A stretch of DNA of 64,000 nt, taken from assembly GCA_000403495.2 (NCBI GenBank), contig KE159817.1, positions 1 through 64,000 of the forward strand. The letters are read 5' to 3'. The DNA is from Lachnospiraceae bacterium 10-1 (lineage in GTDB: Bacteria; Bacillota; Clostridia; Lachnospirales; Lachnospiraceae). Below, one piece after another: positions 1 to 8,318 of the stretch. The position numbers and the translations under genes were made by a program. The notes beneath the pieces were generated by a model that did not search any database, was not told the DNA's origin, and worked only from the letters and a program-made list of their open reading frames with translations. Position 1 is the stretch's first letter; each line of letters opens with the position of its first letter.

Positions 1-102
1 CTAATAGACCGGAAGCTTGACCAGAAGAAAGAACTGGCAGATGGAAGTGGTGGATGGAAGATGTTTCCTGTCCTGTGTTCGGTTTTGAAGGCACGAAAAA
101 TG

Positions 103-127
103 AAAGCAGTGTAAGCTGCTTTTTTTT
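103..127 (+). terminator. Rho-independent terminator of an upstream gene
   Basis: AAAGCAG (103-109) pairs with CTGCTTT (116-122) around a 6-nt loop, and a T-run follows. It would end a transcript coming from left of the window. Bases 1-102 hold no gene that I can support. Confidence 0.75.
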
Positions 128-131
128 GTTC

Positions 132-160
132 TTGTTTGAAGAACAGTTATATGATATAAT
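132..160 (+). promoter_or_regulatory. Putative sigma-A promoter for cheV
   Basis: TTGTTT (132-137), a 17-nt spacer and a perfect TATAAT (155-160), directly after the terminator and upstream of cheV. I saw no sigma-28-type motility promoter. Confidence 0.55.
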
Positions 161-290
161 TTTTTAGAAGGTAAATGGGGCAGCAACCTGAAAAGAATGA
201 GGTGATAAGATTGAAAATTAAAAATTTTCAATCAGGAGATTTGTGATGTGCACAATGTCTCCGGACTTTGAAAGGAGCATGATTATAAAG

Positions 291-1193
291 ATGGATACAA
301 AAATTCTTCTTGAGAATGGAACAAATGAATTAGAAGTATTAGAGTTTGTATTGGATGGGAATGCATATGGAATTAATGTAGCTAAGATAAAGGAGATTAT
401 TACTTATCAGCCAGTAACACCTGTACCGAATGCACATCCAAGCATTGAAGGTATTTTTATGCCAAGAGACACAATGATTACCGCAATTGATTTGAAAAAT
501 TGCTTGCAGAGGGGTGTTTCTAAGGAAGGTGGATTGTTTATTGTTACGAATTTTAATAAGTTAGACATAGCTTTTCATGTTGATGCTGTTAGAGGGATAC
601 ATAGAGTTTCATGGGAAGATATTATTAAGCCTGGAGCTACGGTATCCAGTGCAGAGGAAAGTATTTCAACAGGAATTGTAAAATTGGACAATAGACTGAT
701 TATTATTCTTGATTTTGAAAAAATTGTAACAGATATTAATCCTGAGACTGGACTTAAAACTAGCGAGATCAGCGAGATGGGAGTGAGAAGCAGAAGTAAT
801 GTGCCTATTTTGATAGCAGAAGATTCTGTACTTCTTAACCGTCTGATAGTGGATTCATTAAAGCAGGCAGGCTATGTAAATCTTACGCATACTTGTAATG
901 GGCAGGAAGCTTTTGACATTATTTATGAATGTAAAAAAGATGGAACTTTGAAAGATAAGGTGCGGTGTGTAATTACAGATATTGAAATGCCTATTATGGA
1001 TGGACACAGGCTTACAAGACTTATTAAGGAAGATGATGACACGAAAGATATTCCGGTAATTATCTTCTCATCACTGGTAAATGATGAAATGAGAAAAAAA
1101 GGCGAAGCATTAGGGGCTGATGCACAGTTATCTAAGCCAGAAATTAGAAATCTTGTAACAGTTATTGATAGGTTAATTGGAAATGAAAATTAA
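291..1193 (+). CDS. cheV: Chemotaxis protein CheV (CheW domain plus receiver domain)
   Basis: Coupling protein that links chemoreceptors to CheA and carries its own phosphorylatable receiver domain, used in adaptation. The N-terminal ~150 residues are CheW-like (ILLENGTNELEVLEF, GINVAKIKEI, IHRVSWEDI). The C-terminal ~120 residues are a response-regulator receiver with acidic pocket AEDS, phospho-acceptor Asp230 in TDIEMPIMDG and the conserved Lys in LSKPE. Starts at 243 (GTG), 246 (ATG, with AGGAG at 234-238) and 279 are also in frame. I chose ATG 291 because known CheV proteins begin a few residues before ILL-x-GTNE, and AAAGGAG at 271-277 matches the long SD spacing of other genes here. 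It appears monocistronic, followed by a terminator. It implies a chemotactic, probably motile, organism. Confidence 0.9.
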   Translation: MDTKILLENGTNELEVLEFVLDGNAYGINVAKIKEIITYQPVTPVPNAHPSIEGIFMPRDTMITAIDLKNCLQRGVSKEGGLFIVTNFNKLDIAFHVDAVRGIHRVSWEDIIKPGATVSSAEESISTGIVKLDNRLIIILDFEKIVTDINPETGLKTSEISEMGVRSRSNVPILIAEDSVLLNRLIVDSLKQAGYVNLTHTCNGQEAFDIIYECKKDGTLKDKVRCVITDIEMPIMDGHRLTRLIKEDDDTKDIPVIIFSSLVNDEMRKKGEALGADAQLSKPEIRNLVTVIDRLIGNEN

Positions 1194-1217
1194 TGGTTTC
1201 TTACAGTATTAAAGGAA

Positions 1218-1247
1218 AGGGCCGGAAGTGATTCCGGCTCTTATTTT
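1218..1247 (+). terminator. Rho-independent terminator after cheV
   Basis: GCCGGAA (1221-1227), loop GTGA, TTCCGGC (1232-1238), then TTATTTT. Confidence 0.8.
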
Positions 1248-1287
1248 AAGCATGATATATATTTGCACATGGAAAAGAGATTAGCAG

Positions 1288-2073
1288 ATGGATTTAAATA
1301 TAAAGAAACGCATTGTTGCAAAAATTGATGAGGCTGATATGGTGTTGGTTGGAATTGGAGAGGAACTAGACCAGATCATAAAAGCCAATAAAAATGATAC
1401 TTATATAAAGCTTAGGGAAAAAACAGAAAGTACATGGCTTTTTCCTTTTATGAAAAGCATATTAGTTGAGGAACAAATAGAAGAAAGTAAGAAAATATAT
1501 CATAACCTTTTTCATATTTTAGATAAGAAAAATTATTTTGTTGTTTCTACTTGTCAGGACTGCCTGGTAAGGTATGGTGGCTTTAATTTGGAACGCATTG
1601 TAGAACCTTGTGGCGGCTATTCCATGCTACAGTGCAGTGATGGATGCAGCACCGAATTATATTCTGTTTCGGAAGAGTTTATTACTCAGGTAAGGGCAGT
1701 TATGAACGGTGAAAAAAGTGAAAAGGATTTGGAGCCGCCAAGATGTCCTTATTGTGGAAAATTTTTAGTTTTTAATAATATAGATGCTGAAAAATACAAT
1801 GAAGAAGGGTACTTGAGGAAATGGATGATCTATAAGAAATGGCTACAGGGAACAGTTAATAAAAATTTATGTATTTTGGAGCTTGGCGTAGGTATGAATT
1901 ATCCTTCCGTAATCAGGTGGCCATTTGAGAAAATTGCTTTTTATAATCAAAAATCAGAGCTTTTCAGAGTGCATAGCCGATTGTATCAGATAACGGAGGA
2001 AATTAAAGATAGAGGATATGGCATTTGCCAAAAACCTGAAGATTTTATAAGGGAATTGTCTAATACTTTTTAG
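1288..2073 (+). CDS. Sirtuin-like (SIR2-related) zinc-binding protein, probably divergent
   Basis: A 261-residue soluble protein resembling a clostridial SIR2-like family. The order of elements follows sirtuins: a Rossmann-like strand with glycine turn (MVLVGIGEEL, 18-27), a strand VVSTCQD (85-91) where classical sirtuins have TQNID, four candidate zinc ligands (Cys116, Cys120, Cys153, Cys156) and a late strand CILELGVGMNYPSV (195-208), where sirtuins have VVGTSL. The GAGxS NAD loop and the catalytic His motif of active deacylases are not visible, so NAD-dependent deacetylase activity should not be assumed. It lies between cheV and a membrane protein gene, and a weak purine-rich site precedes ATG 1288. 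The family call is from remembered similarity; activity and substrate are unknown. Confidence 0.55.
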   Translation: MDLNIKKRIVAKIDEADMVLVGIGEELDQIIKANKNDTYIKLREKTESTWLFPFMKSILVEEQIEESKKIYHNLFHILDKKNYFVVSTCQDCLVRYGGFNLERIVEPCGGYSMLQCSDGCSTELYSVSEEFITQVRAVMNGEKSEKDLEPPRCPYCGKFLVFNNIDAEKYNEEGYLRKWMIYKKWLQGTVNKNLCILELGVGMNYPSVIRWPFEKIAFYNQKSELFRVHSRLYQITEEIKDRGYGICQKPEDFIRELSNTF

Positions 2074-2138
2074 TGTGTTAAACTAGAAACAAGTTTTTCT
2101 TAAAATAATAATTAATATATGGGAAGCAGGAGGCAGCT

Positions 2139-3845
2139 ATGACTACTGATGAAGAATATCTTGATAATCTATTAAAATCATTGACGGAAAATGAACAGCA
2201 GATCAAAACAATGGAAGAAACATTGAATGAGATGACAAGATCAGCTGCAAATGGAGAGGCTTTTTCAATGTCATCAGAAAAATCAGATAAGGTGCAGGAT
2301 AATGATGACAATGCTAATGAGGGGCTGAGGGCATTTGATGGTGATTTGTTTGGGGAAGAGCAGATATTTTCAGAAGATGAAGTGTCAAGTGAAGTATCTG
2401 CTGATGATGATATATTTGCAGATTTTTTTGCAGAAGCCTTGTCTGGGGAAGAAAGTACTGTGGAGAATTCTGAAATTCAGTCCGATGCAGAGGAATCAGA
2501 CCAGGTAGAGTTAAACATTGCTGATGCAGAAGACTGGCAAAGCGGACTGGATGATCTTTTGGTGAAAGCAGAAGAACAGGCAAGCGGTGATGACATTACT
2601 GTCGGTGTAGATGATTTGGATGTGGCAGATTTTGTTGGTCAAATTGATAATGTGGATGCAGACTTGACAGAAATTGATGGACTGCTAAAAAATGATGATA
2701 ATGGTGCTTTGAATGATGATATGTTAGCATTGCTTGAAGGTGCAGAGGCTTTGGATGATAATGCAGTCAATTCACCGGATGAGGTGAAAAACAATGTATC
2801 AGAGGAAAGCGCAAATTCGCAAGAGGCAGAAGCAGAGAAAGAAAAACCAGCGAAAAAGAAATTGTTCTCTAAAGAGAAGCCACCTAAAAAAGAGAAAAAG
2901 TCAAAATTATCTAAGAAAAAACAAGAGGGAGAAACTCCTGATTTAGGGATTTTGGATGAAAAGCCTAGTTTTCTTATGCGCTTTTTGGATTTCCTTACAA
3001 GGGAAGAAAATGAGGGAATTGAGAGCGAGGAGATATTAGATAAATTAAACAAAGAAAATGAGAAAAAGCAAAAGAAAGAAGAAAAAAAGAGGAAAAAAGC
3101 GGAAAAGAAGAAAGGAAAGTCAGATGAAGCCTTAGACGAAGAGGAAGAAGGCGCAGAGGATAATAAGAAAAAGAAGAAAAAAGAAAAAAAGAAAAAAGAA
3201 AAGAAAGAAAAGGAACCTAGTGAAGCACCAAAAGAAAAGCCTGTAAAGGTATTAAGCAAAAAGAATATGCTGGTGCTAATTGCAGCATGTGCAACTTTGC
3301 TTGGTAGTATATTTGCATTAAGTACTTTTTTGACAGAATATTCTGACAGACAAAATGCGCGTCAGGCATTTTATGATGGTGATTATGAAGAGGTATACAG
3401 ACTTTTTTATGACAGGAATTTAAACAGCAGTGATACTGTGATTTACAACAAGGTCAAAATAGTTCTTACTCTTGAGAGAAAGTTGAAATCATATGAAAAT
3501 AATCTTGCACTCAACAAGGAACTAGAAGCAGTTGATGCACTGATACAGGGAATAAGCTGTTACCAAAGCCTGCAGGGAATTGATGAATATGATGTAAGAA
3601 ATGAAGTAGATGCAATATATCAGCAGATATGCAATATTCTTGAAAATAAGTATGGCATAACTTACGAAGAAGCGATAGAGATTAATACATATGATAATGA
3701 AACCTATACCAGAATAGTGGACGCTATAGTAAATGGGACTGAATTTGTAATGCCAGGAGAGGAAATTGAGGAGGCTGAAGAGAGTGAAGAGGAGCTTCTG
3801 CCACAGGATGTATTGCCGGAGGAAGAAGAAATTATCAGCTACTAG
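2139..3845 (+). CDS. Acidic and KEKK-rich single-pass membrane protein, function unknown
   Basis: A 568-residue protein I cannot assign to a function. Residues ~1-230 are strongly acidic (Asp/Glu-rich, likely disordered) and ~230-375 are dominated by Lys/Glu runs (KKEKK type). One hydrophobic segment (NMLVLIAACATLLGSIFAL, ~376-398) follows, then a ~170-residue domain (ARQAFYDGDYEEVYRLFYD) that looks helical and TPR-like, and an acidic tail. There is no signal peptide, so I infer that the charged N-terminal half is cytoplasmic and the C-terminal domain external. AGGAGG precedes the start. Its end nearly abuts hisH, so the two may be co-transcribed. The DNA for the KEKK segment holds a 51-base all-purine run. 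Confidence 0.7.
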   Translation: MTTDEEYLDNLLKSLTENEQQIKTMEETLNEMTRSAANGEAFSMSSEKSDKVQDNDDNANEGLRAFDGDLFGEEQIFSEDEVSSEVSADDDIFADFFAEALSGEESTVENSEIQSDAEESDQVELNIADAEDWQSGLDDLLVKAEEQASGDDITVGVDDLDVADFVGQIDNVDADLTEIDGLLKNDDNGALNDDMLALLEGAEALDDNAVNSPDEVKNNVSEESANSQEAEAEKEKPAKKKLFSKEKPPKKEKKSKLSKKKQEGETPDLGILDEKPSFLMRFLDFLTREENEGIESEEILDKLNKENEKKQKKEEKKRKKAEKKKGKSDEALDEEEEGAEDNKKKKKKEKKKKEKKEKEPSEAPKEKPVKVLSKKNMLVLIAACATLLGSIFALSTFLTEYSDRQNARQAFYDGDYEEVYRLFYDRNLNSSDTVIYNKVKIVLTLERKLKSYENNLALNKELEAVDALIQGISCYQSLQGIDEYDVRNEVDAIYQQICNILENKYGITYEEAIEINTYDNETYTRIVDAIVNGTEFVMPGEEIEEAEESEEELLPQDVLPEEEEIISY

Positions 3846-3858
3846 TATGGAGGAAAAT

Positions 3859-4467
3859 GTGACAGCAATTATCGATTATGATGCAGGCAATATAAAAAGT
3901 GTGGAGAAAGCTTTACAGGCATTAGGGGAAGAAGCTGTTATTACAAGAGATGGGGAAAAAATATTAAATGCAGATCATGTAATATTGCCAGGAGTGGGAG
4001 CTTTTGGCGATGCAATGAATAAACTTCGTTTATATGGTCTTGAAGAAGTAATTCACGAAGTGGTACGAAGGCAGATTCCTTTTTTGGGAATATGCCTTGG
4101 ACTGCAGCTTTTGTTTGAAAGAAGTGACGAAAGTGAAGGAGTGAAAGGCTTAGGGGTGCTTCCTGGGGAAATTTTAAAAATACCGGAACAACAGGGACTT
4201 AAGATCCCGCATATAGGATGGAATTCATTAAAGTATCCTAATCAGGGAAGATTGTTTCATGAAATTGAGGAAGAGGCATATGTTTATTTTGTCCACTCTT
4301 ATTATTTGAAAGCAGCGGATGAGAAGATAGTAACTGCGACTACTCAGTATGGGAAACTGATTCATGCATCGGTAGAATGGAATAATGTTTTTGCATGTCA
4401 ATTTCATCCCGAGAAAAGCTCAAGAACAGGGCTTGCCATACTTAAAAATTTTATTAACATTAAATAG
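3859..4467 (+). CDS. hisH: Imidazole glycerol phosphate synthase, glutaminase subunit HisH
   Basis: Class I glutamine amidotransferase that supplies ammonia to HisF in histidine biosynthesis. It shows the nucleophile Cys79 in GICLGLQ, an oxyanion-type loop PGVGAFG and the His-x-Glu pair in FHPEKS, with a normal family length of 202 residues. The frame is open back to 3766 and ATG 3847 is available, but GTG 3859 has GGAGG (3849-3853) at 5-nt spacing and gives the family-typical beginning (TAIIDYDAGN), so a GTG start is preferred. hisF follows after 37 nt. The other his genes are not in this window. Confidence 0.93.
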   Translation: MTAIIDYDAGNIKSVEKALQALGEEAVITRDGEKILNADHVILPGVGAFGDAMNKLRLYGLEEVIHEVVRRQIPFLGICLGLQLLFERSDESEGVKGLGVLPGEILKIPEQQGLKIPHIGWNSLKYPNQGRLFHEIEEEAYVYFVHSYYLKAADEKIVTATTQYGKLIHASVEWNNVFACQFHPEKSSRTGLAILKNFINIK

Positions 4468-4504
4468 GAACATGGGCGGATGTGTTTTTTATTGGAGGAG
4501 CTAA

Positions 4505-5266
4505 ATGCATACTAAGAGGATTATACCCTGTCTTGATGTAAATAATGGGAGAGTGGTCAAGGGGACAAATTTTGTCAATTTAAAGGATGCAGGTGATCCT
4601 GTGGAAGTTGGCAGAGAATATGATGTGGCAGGAGCAGATGAACTGGTTTTTCTGGATATTACAGCTTCATCTGATGCCAGAAACATTAAGACAGATATGG
4701 TCAGAAGAGTGGCGGAAACGGTGTTTATTCCTTTTACTGTAGGTGGTGGAATCAGAACAGTGGATGACTTTAAGATGATTTTAAGGGAAGGGGCGGATAA
4801 AGTAGCTGTAAATTCGGCAGCTATTATGAACCCTCACTTGATCAGTGAAGCAGCAGATAAATTCGGAAGCCAGTGTGTTGTGGTTGCAATTGATGCCAAA
4901 AGAAGAGGCGATGGAACAGGATGGAATATTTATAAAAATGGCGGCCGGATTGATATGGGAATTGATGCTGTTGAATGGGCAATGAAGGCTGGTGAATTGG
5001 GAGCCGGAGAAATTCTTCTTACCAGTATGGATCAGGATGGCACGAAAGCAGGATTTGATGTGGAGTTAACGAGAACAGTTGTTGAAAATGTGTCTATTCC
5101 TGTAATTGCCTCCGGAGGTGCGGGAACAAAGGAACATTTTTATGAAGCGTTGACGGAAGGGGGCGCGGAGGCAGTGCTTGCTGCTTCCTTGTTCCATTAT
5201 AAGGAACTGGAAATACACAGTCTGAAAGAATTCCTAAGAGATAGGGGAATATCTGTAAGGATTTAA
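4505..5266 (+). CDS. hisF: Imidazole glycerol phosphate synthase, cyclase subunit HisF
   Basis: Beta/alpha-barrel cyclase that uses ammonia from HisH to convert PRFAR into imidazole glycerol phosphate and AICAR. Both catalytic aspartates are present: Asp11 in PCLDVNNG and Asp130 in AIDAKRRG. The phosphate-binding loops ([15 protein letters not shown]) are intact and the length of 253 residues is typical. TTGGAGGAG sits just before ATG 4505. It is paired with hisH, as expected for the heterodimer. Confidence 0.96.
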   Translation: MHTKRIIPCLDVNNGRVVKGTNFVNLKDAGDPVEVGREYDVAGADELVFLDITASSDARNIKTDMVRRVAETVFIPFTVGGGIRTVDDFKMILREGADKVAVNSAAIMNPHLISEAADKFGSQCVVVAIDAKRRGDGTGWNIYKNGGRIDMGIDAVEWAMKAGELGAGEILLTSMDQDGTKAGFDVELTRTVVENVSIPVIASGGAGTKEHFYEALTEGGAEAVLAASLFHYKELEIHSLKEFLRDRGISVRI

Positions 5267-5312
5267 ACAGAAATTACTGAATGGTATATGAAAAAAAGAA
5301 GAAAGGCGGGGG

Positions 5313-5996
5313 ATGATTATGGCAATGATAAATAATGACTGGCTGGAGTACGTTCAGGGTGAATTTAGAAAAACATATTATAAAGAGTTATATCAATTTG
5401 TTAGAAACGAGTATAGTACACATGTAATATATCCGCCGGCAGATGATATATTTAATGCATTTCATTTCACACCCCTTAGTAAAGTTAAGGTTTTAATTCT
5501 AGGACAAGATCCTTATCATGGAGAGCATCAGGCGCATGGATTATGTTTTTCAGTTTTGCCTGATCAGCCGGAAATTCCTCCGTCACTGCAGAATATTTAT
5601 AAAGAACTACAAGAGGATATTGGCTGCTATATCCCAAACAACGGATACTTAAAAAAATGGGCAGAGCAGGGCGTACTGATGCTTAATACGGTGCTTACTG
5701 TACGTGCACATCAGGCAGGTTCTCACCAGGGAAAAGGATGGGAGCAGTTTACAGATGCTATTATTGAGGCGGTGAATGCGCAGGACAGGCCGATTGTTTA
5801 TCTTCTTTGGGGCAAGCCGGCACAAAGTAAGATTCCTATGCTTACGAATCCGAAGCATTTGATCTTAAAAGCACCTCATACCAGTCCATTATCAGCATAC
5901 AGAGGTTTTTTTGGATGCAGACATTTTAGCCAGACAAATGAATTTTTAAAGAAAAATAATATAGAGCCTATTGACTGGCAGATTGAAAATTTATAA
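5313..5996 (+). CDS. ung: Uracil-DNA glycosylase (family 1)
   Basis: Excises uracil from DNA to start base-excision repair. The water-activating loop GQDPYHGE (Asp66) and the uracil-binding Asn in LMLNTVLTV are present. The catalytic-His loop reads HTSPLSAYRGFFGC; most family members have HPSPLSA, so a Pro-to-Thr change sits beside the catalytic His. The length of 227 residues is normal. ATGs at 5313, 5319 and 5325 are all in frame behind AAAGGCGGGGG, so the exact start is uncertain by a few residues. It may be co-transcribed with hisHF (46-nt gap) and is followed by a terminator. Confidence 0.94.
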   Translation: MIMAMINNDWLEYVQGEFRKTYYKELYQFVRNEYSTHVIYPPADDIFNAFHFTPLSKVKVLILGQDPYHGEHQAHGLCFSVLPDQPEIPPSLQNIYKELQEDIGCYIPNNGYLKKWAEQGVLMLNTVLTVRAHQAGSHQGKGWEQFTDAIIEAVNAQDRPIVYLLWGKPAQSKIPMLTNPKHLILKAPHTSPLSAYRGFFGCRHFSQTNEFLKKNNIEPIDWQIENL

Positions 5997-6025
5997 GAAG
6001 AAAGAATCATGATTATGTAAGCTTT

Positions 6026-6064
6026 GCGGCTGCAGGAGTATTTATCCTGTGGCTGCTATTTTTA
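6026..6064 (+). terminator. Rho-independent terminator after ung
   Basis: GCGGCTGCAGGA (6026-6037) pairs with TCCTGTGGCTGC (6045-6056), with a few G-U pairs, followed by TATTTTTA. Confidence 0.75.
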
Positions 6065-6074
6065 TAAATAATTA

Positions 6075-6103
6075 TTGACAAAACAGAAAAGATTTATTAT
6101 AGT
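6075..6103 (+). promoter_or_regulatory. Sigma-A promoter for the TrmB-like gene and lysA
   Basis: TTGACA (6075-6080), a 17-nt spacer and TATAGT (6098-6103), about 30 nt before the regulator gene. Confidence 0.75.
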
Positions 6104-6135
6104 GTTCCTGTAAAGAAATACTAATGGAGCGTTCA

Positions 6136-6876
6136 ATGGAAGAAACAGAAATATTAAGTAAATTAGGGTTATTTGGACTAACCAGGCAGGAAGCAGTGCT
6201 TTATTTATGCTTATACCGTTATGGTGGTCTTACTGGTTATGAGGCAGCCAAATATACCGGAATTTCCAGATCAAACGTTTATAGCGGACTTTCCGGTTTA
6301 GCAGATAAGGGAGCTGCCTATTTGGAGCAGGGTAATGTAAGCAGATATGTTGCTGTACCGGTTGAACAATTTTGTAATAACAAAATAAGAGGCTTAAAGC
6401 GGGATAAAGAGTATTTGATAAAAAATATTCCTGTTATGAAAGAACAGGAGACCGGATATCTTACCATTACAGGAAGTGGAAACATTCAGGATAAAATTAT
6501 TGAAATGATATTAGAAGCAGAAAAAAGAATATATCTTTCTGCTTCTGGAACCATGATTATGAGGATGGAACAGGAGCTGTTAACAGCTCTCAAGAAAGAA
6601 ATCAAACTGGTACTTATTACCGATTTAATGCCTGAAAATTTAGTCCTGAAAGAAAAAAGCATTTGTTACTTAACAAATGCAAGAGGAAACAGCATCAGAA
6701 TGATCGTTGATTCTGCGTATGCACTTACTGGTGAACTTACAGGAAAAAGGGATGATACTTGTCTTTATACCGGTCAGGAAAATTTTATTAAGGTGTTTAA
6801 GGATGCATTGAGAAATGAAATAAAGCTGATAGAGCTTCAAGGAGGAGAAAATGAAAAAGATACCATTTGTGACTAA
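6136..6876 (+). CDS. TrmB-family-like transcriptional regulator
   Basis: A 246-residue protein with an N-terminal winged-helix domain of the TrmB type (GLTRQEAVLYLCLY, then a recognition-helix region GISRSNVYSGLSGL) and a ~150-residue effector-like C-terminal part with predicted strand-helix alternation (AEKRIYLSAS, IKLVLITDL). ATG 6124 is also in frame, but GGAG (6126-6129) at 6-nt spacing favours ATG 6136. Its 3' end overlaps lysA by 26 nt, so the two are almost certainly co-transcribed and translationally coupled. Control of lysA or lysine metabolism is an inference from this overlap only. Confidence 0.75.
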   Translation: MEETEILSKLGLFGLTRQEAVLYLCLYRYGGLTGYEAAKYTGISRSNVYSGLSGLADKGAAYLEQGNVSRYVAVPVEQFCNNKIRGLKRDKEYLIKNIPVMKEQETGYLTITGSGNIQDKIIEMILEAEKRIYLSASGTMIMRMEQELLTALKKEIKLVLITDLMPENLVLKEKSICYLTNARGNSIRMIVDSAYALTGELTGKRDDTCLYTGQENFIKVFKDALRNEIKLIELQGGENEKDTICD

Positions 6877-8122
6877 GGAAAAAGTACAGGAGATTGTAAA
6901 AACCTACCCTACCCCATTTCATTTGTATGATGAGAAAGGAATTAGAGAAAATGCCAGGGCTGTGAAAGAGGCTTTCGCATGGAACCCGGGTTTTAAGGAG
7001 TATTTTGCAGTGAAAGCAACCCCAAATCCCTGTTTGATCAACATTCTGCATGAATATGGCTGCGGGTGCGACTGTTCTTCCATGACAGAACTGATGCTTA
7101 GCGAGGCGGCAGGGATAACAGGAAATGAGATCATGTTTTCTTCCAATGACACTCCTGCTGAAGAATATGAATATGCGGCAAAGCTGGGAGCCATTATTAA
7201 TTTGGATGATATAACTCATATTGAGTTTGTGGAAAAAATTTTAGGGAAGCTTCCTGAAACTATGAGCTGCAGGTATAATCCGGGAGGAGTATTCCAGATG
7301 AGTAATGGAATTATGGATAATCCAGGAGATTCCAAGTATGGCTTTACTACAGAGCAGATGTTTGATGGATACCGCATTTTAAAGGAAAAAGGAGTTAAGA
7401 ATTTTGGTATTCATGCTTTTCTTGCAAGCAACACTGTTTCTAATGAATATTATCCGGTACTGGCAAAGGAGTTATTTGAACTGGCAGTCAGATTGGAAAA
7501 AGAAACAGGTGCGGATATTAAATTCATTAATCTTTCCGGCGGGGTAGGCATCCCCTATACACCGGATCAGGAACCCAATGATATCAGGTTGATTGGGGAA
7601 GGGGTACGCAAGGTATACGAAGAGATTTTGTTTCCTGCAGGTATGGGAGATGTAGCAATCTATACGGAAATGGGGCGCTTTATGCTGGGGCCTTACGGGC
7701 AGCTTGTGACGAAAGCAATTCATGAGAAACATACCCATAAGGAGTATATTGGAGTGGATGCCTGTGCGGTTAACTTAATGCGCCCGGCCATGTATGGGGC
7801 ATATCATCATATTACGGTGCTTGGGAAGGAAGAGAATTCCTGTGATCATAAATATGATGTGGCAGGTTCCCTATGTGAAAATAATGATAAATTTGCAGTA
7901 GACAGAATGCTTCCGGAAATTGAAAAGGGTGATTATCTTGTAATACATGATACGGGAGCGCATGGATATGCAATGGGTTACAATTATAACGGAAAATTAA
8001 AATCGGCGGAACTGCTTCTAAAAGAAGATGGACGCATAGAGCTGATCAGAAGGGCGGAGACACCGAAAGATTATTTTGCAACACTGGACATTCTGCCTAT
8101 TTACAGTAAAATAAAATTTTAG
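6851..8122 (+). CDS. lysA: Diaminopimelate decarboxylase
   Basis: PLP enzyme that decarboxylates meso-diaminopimelate to L-lysine, the last step of lysine synthesis. It shows the alanine-racemase-like barrel with the PLP-binding Lys55 in YFAVKATPNP, the glycine loop NLSGGVGIPY and a C-terminal beta domain in which DACAVNLMRPAMYGAYHH and the GSLCENNDKF stretch match the fold-III decarboxylase substrate and cofactor residues. The length of 423 residues is normal. AAGGAGGAG precedes ATG 6851, inside the end of the TrmB-like gene. A terminator follows. Confidence 0.92.
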   Translation: MKKIPFVTKEKVQEIVKTYPTPFHLYDEKGIRENARAVKEAFAWNPGFKEYFAVKATPNPCLINILHEYGCGCDCSSMTELMLSEAAGITGNEIMFSSNDTPAEEYEYAAKLGAIINLDDITHIEFVEKILGKLPETMSCRYNPGGVFQMSNGIMDNPGDSKYGFTTEQMFDGYRILKEKGVKNFGIHAFLASNTVSNEYYPVLAKELFELAVRLEKETGADIKFINLSGGVGIPYTPDQEPNDIRLIGEGVRKVYEEILFPAGMGDVAIYTEMGRFMLGPYGQLVTKAIHEKHTHKEYIGVDACAVNLMRPAMYGAYHHITVLGKEENSCDHKYDVAGSLCENNDKFAVDRMLPEIEKGDYLVIHDTGAHGYAMGYNYNGKLKSAELLLKEDGRIELIRRAETPKDYFATLDILPIYSKIKF

Positions 8123-8132
8123 CTTGTAAAAG

Positions 8133-8170
8133 ACAGCCGGATATGTTATTATAATATTCGGCTGTTAATT
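8133..8170 (+). terminator. Rho-independent terminator after lysA
   Basis: ACAGCCG (8133-8139) pairs with CGGCTGT (8159-8165) and an ATAT/ATAT extension, followed by a weak T-rich tail (TAATTAAT). Confidence 0.6.
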
Positions 8171-8185
8171 AATGTAAAAGTTTAA

Positions 8186-8268
8186 GCCGGCGTGTCGGAA
8201 TGGCAGACGAGGCAGACTCAAAATCTGTTGTGGGCAACCACGTGTGGGTTCAAGTCCCACCGCCGGCA
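8186..8268 (+). tRNA. tRNA-Leu (anticodon CAA)
   Basis: Acceptor GCCGGCG (8186-8192) pairs with CGCCGGC (8261-8267). The anticodon stem GCAGA/TCTGT encloses loop CTCAAAA, giving anticodon CAA, which reads UUG. A long class-II variable arm (TGTGGGCAACCACG) and T arm GTGGGTTCAAGTCCCAC follow. The CCA end is not encoded. Confidence 0.95.
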
Positions 8269-8274
8269 GTATGA

Positions 8275-8318
8275 AAAGGTTTGAAACACGGAGAAGCAGG
8301 GTGTTTCAAACCTTTTTA
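8275..8318 (+). terminator. Terminator after tRNA-Leu
   Basis: AAAGGTTTGAAACAC (8275-8289) pairs with GTGTTTCAAACCTTT (8301-8315), ending in a T-run. Confidence 0.85.

Noticed and set aside
1-231. Open frame on the - strand and an open frame from the left edge to 114
   Set aside because: Both are short, lack family features and overlap the terminator and promoter region before cheV.
2074-2110. Possible terminator after the sirtuin-like gene (AAACT/AGTTT)
   Set aside because: The stem is only five A/T-rich base pairs with a poor T-run.
2639-3259. 206-codon open frame on the - strand, rich in Ser and Phe
   Set aside because: It is the antisense of the Lys/Glu-rich coding region; purine-rich codons give Phe/Ser on the other strand. 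No SD and no recognisable domain.
3766-3858. Longer HisH N-terminus starting inside the upstream gene
   Set aside because: It would add 31 non-family residues read from the end of the preceding gene; GTG 3859 has an ideal SD and the family start.
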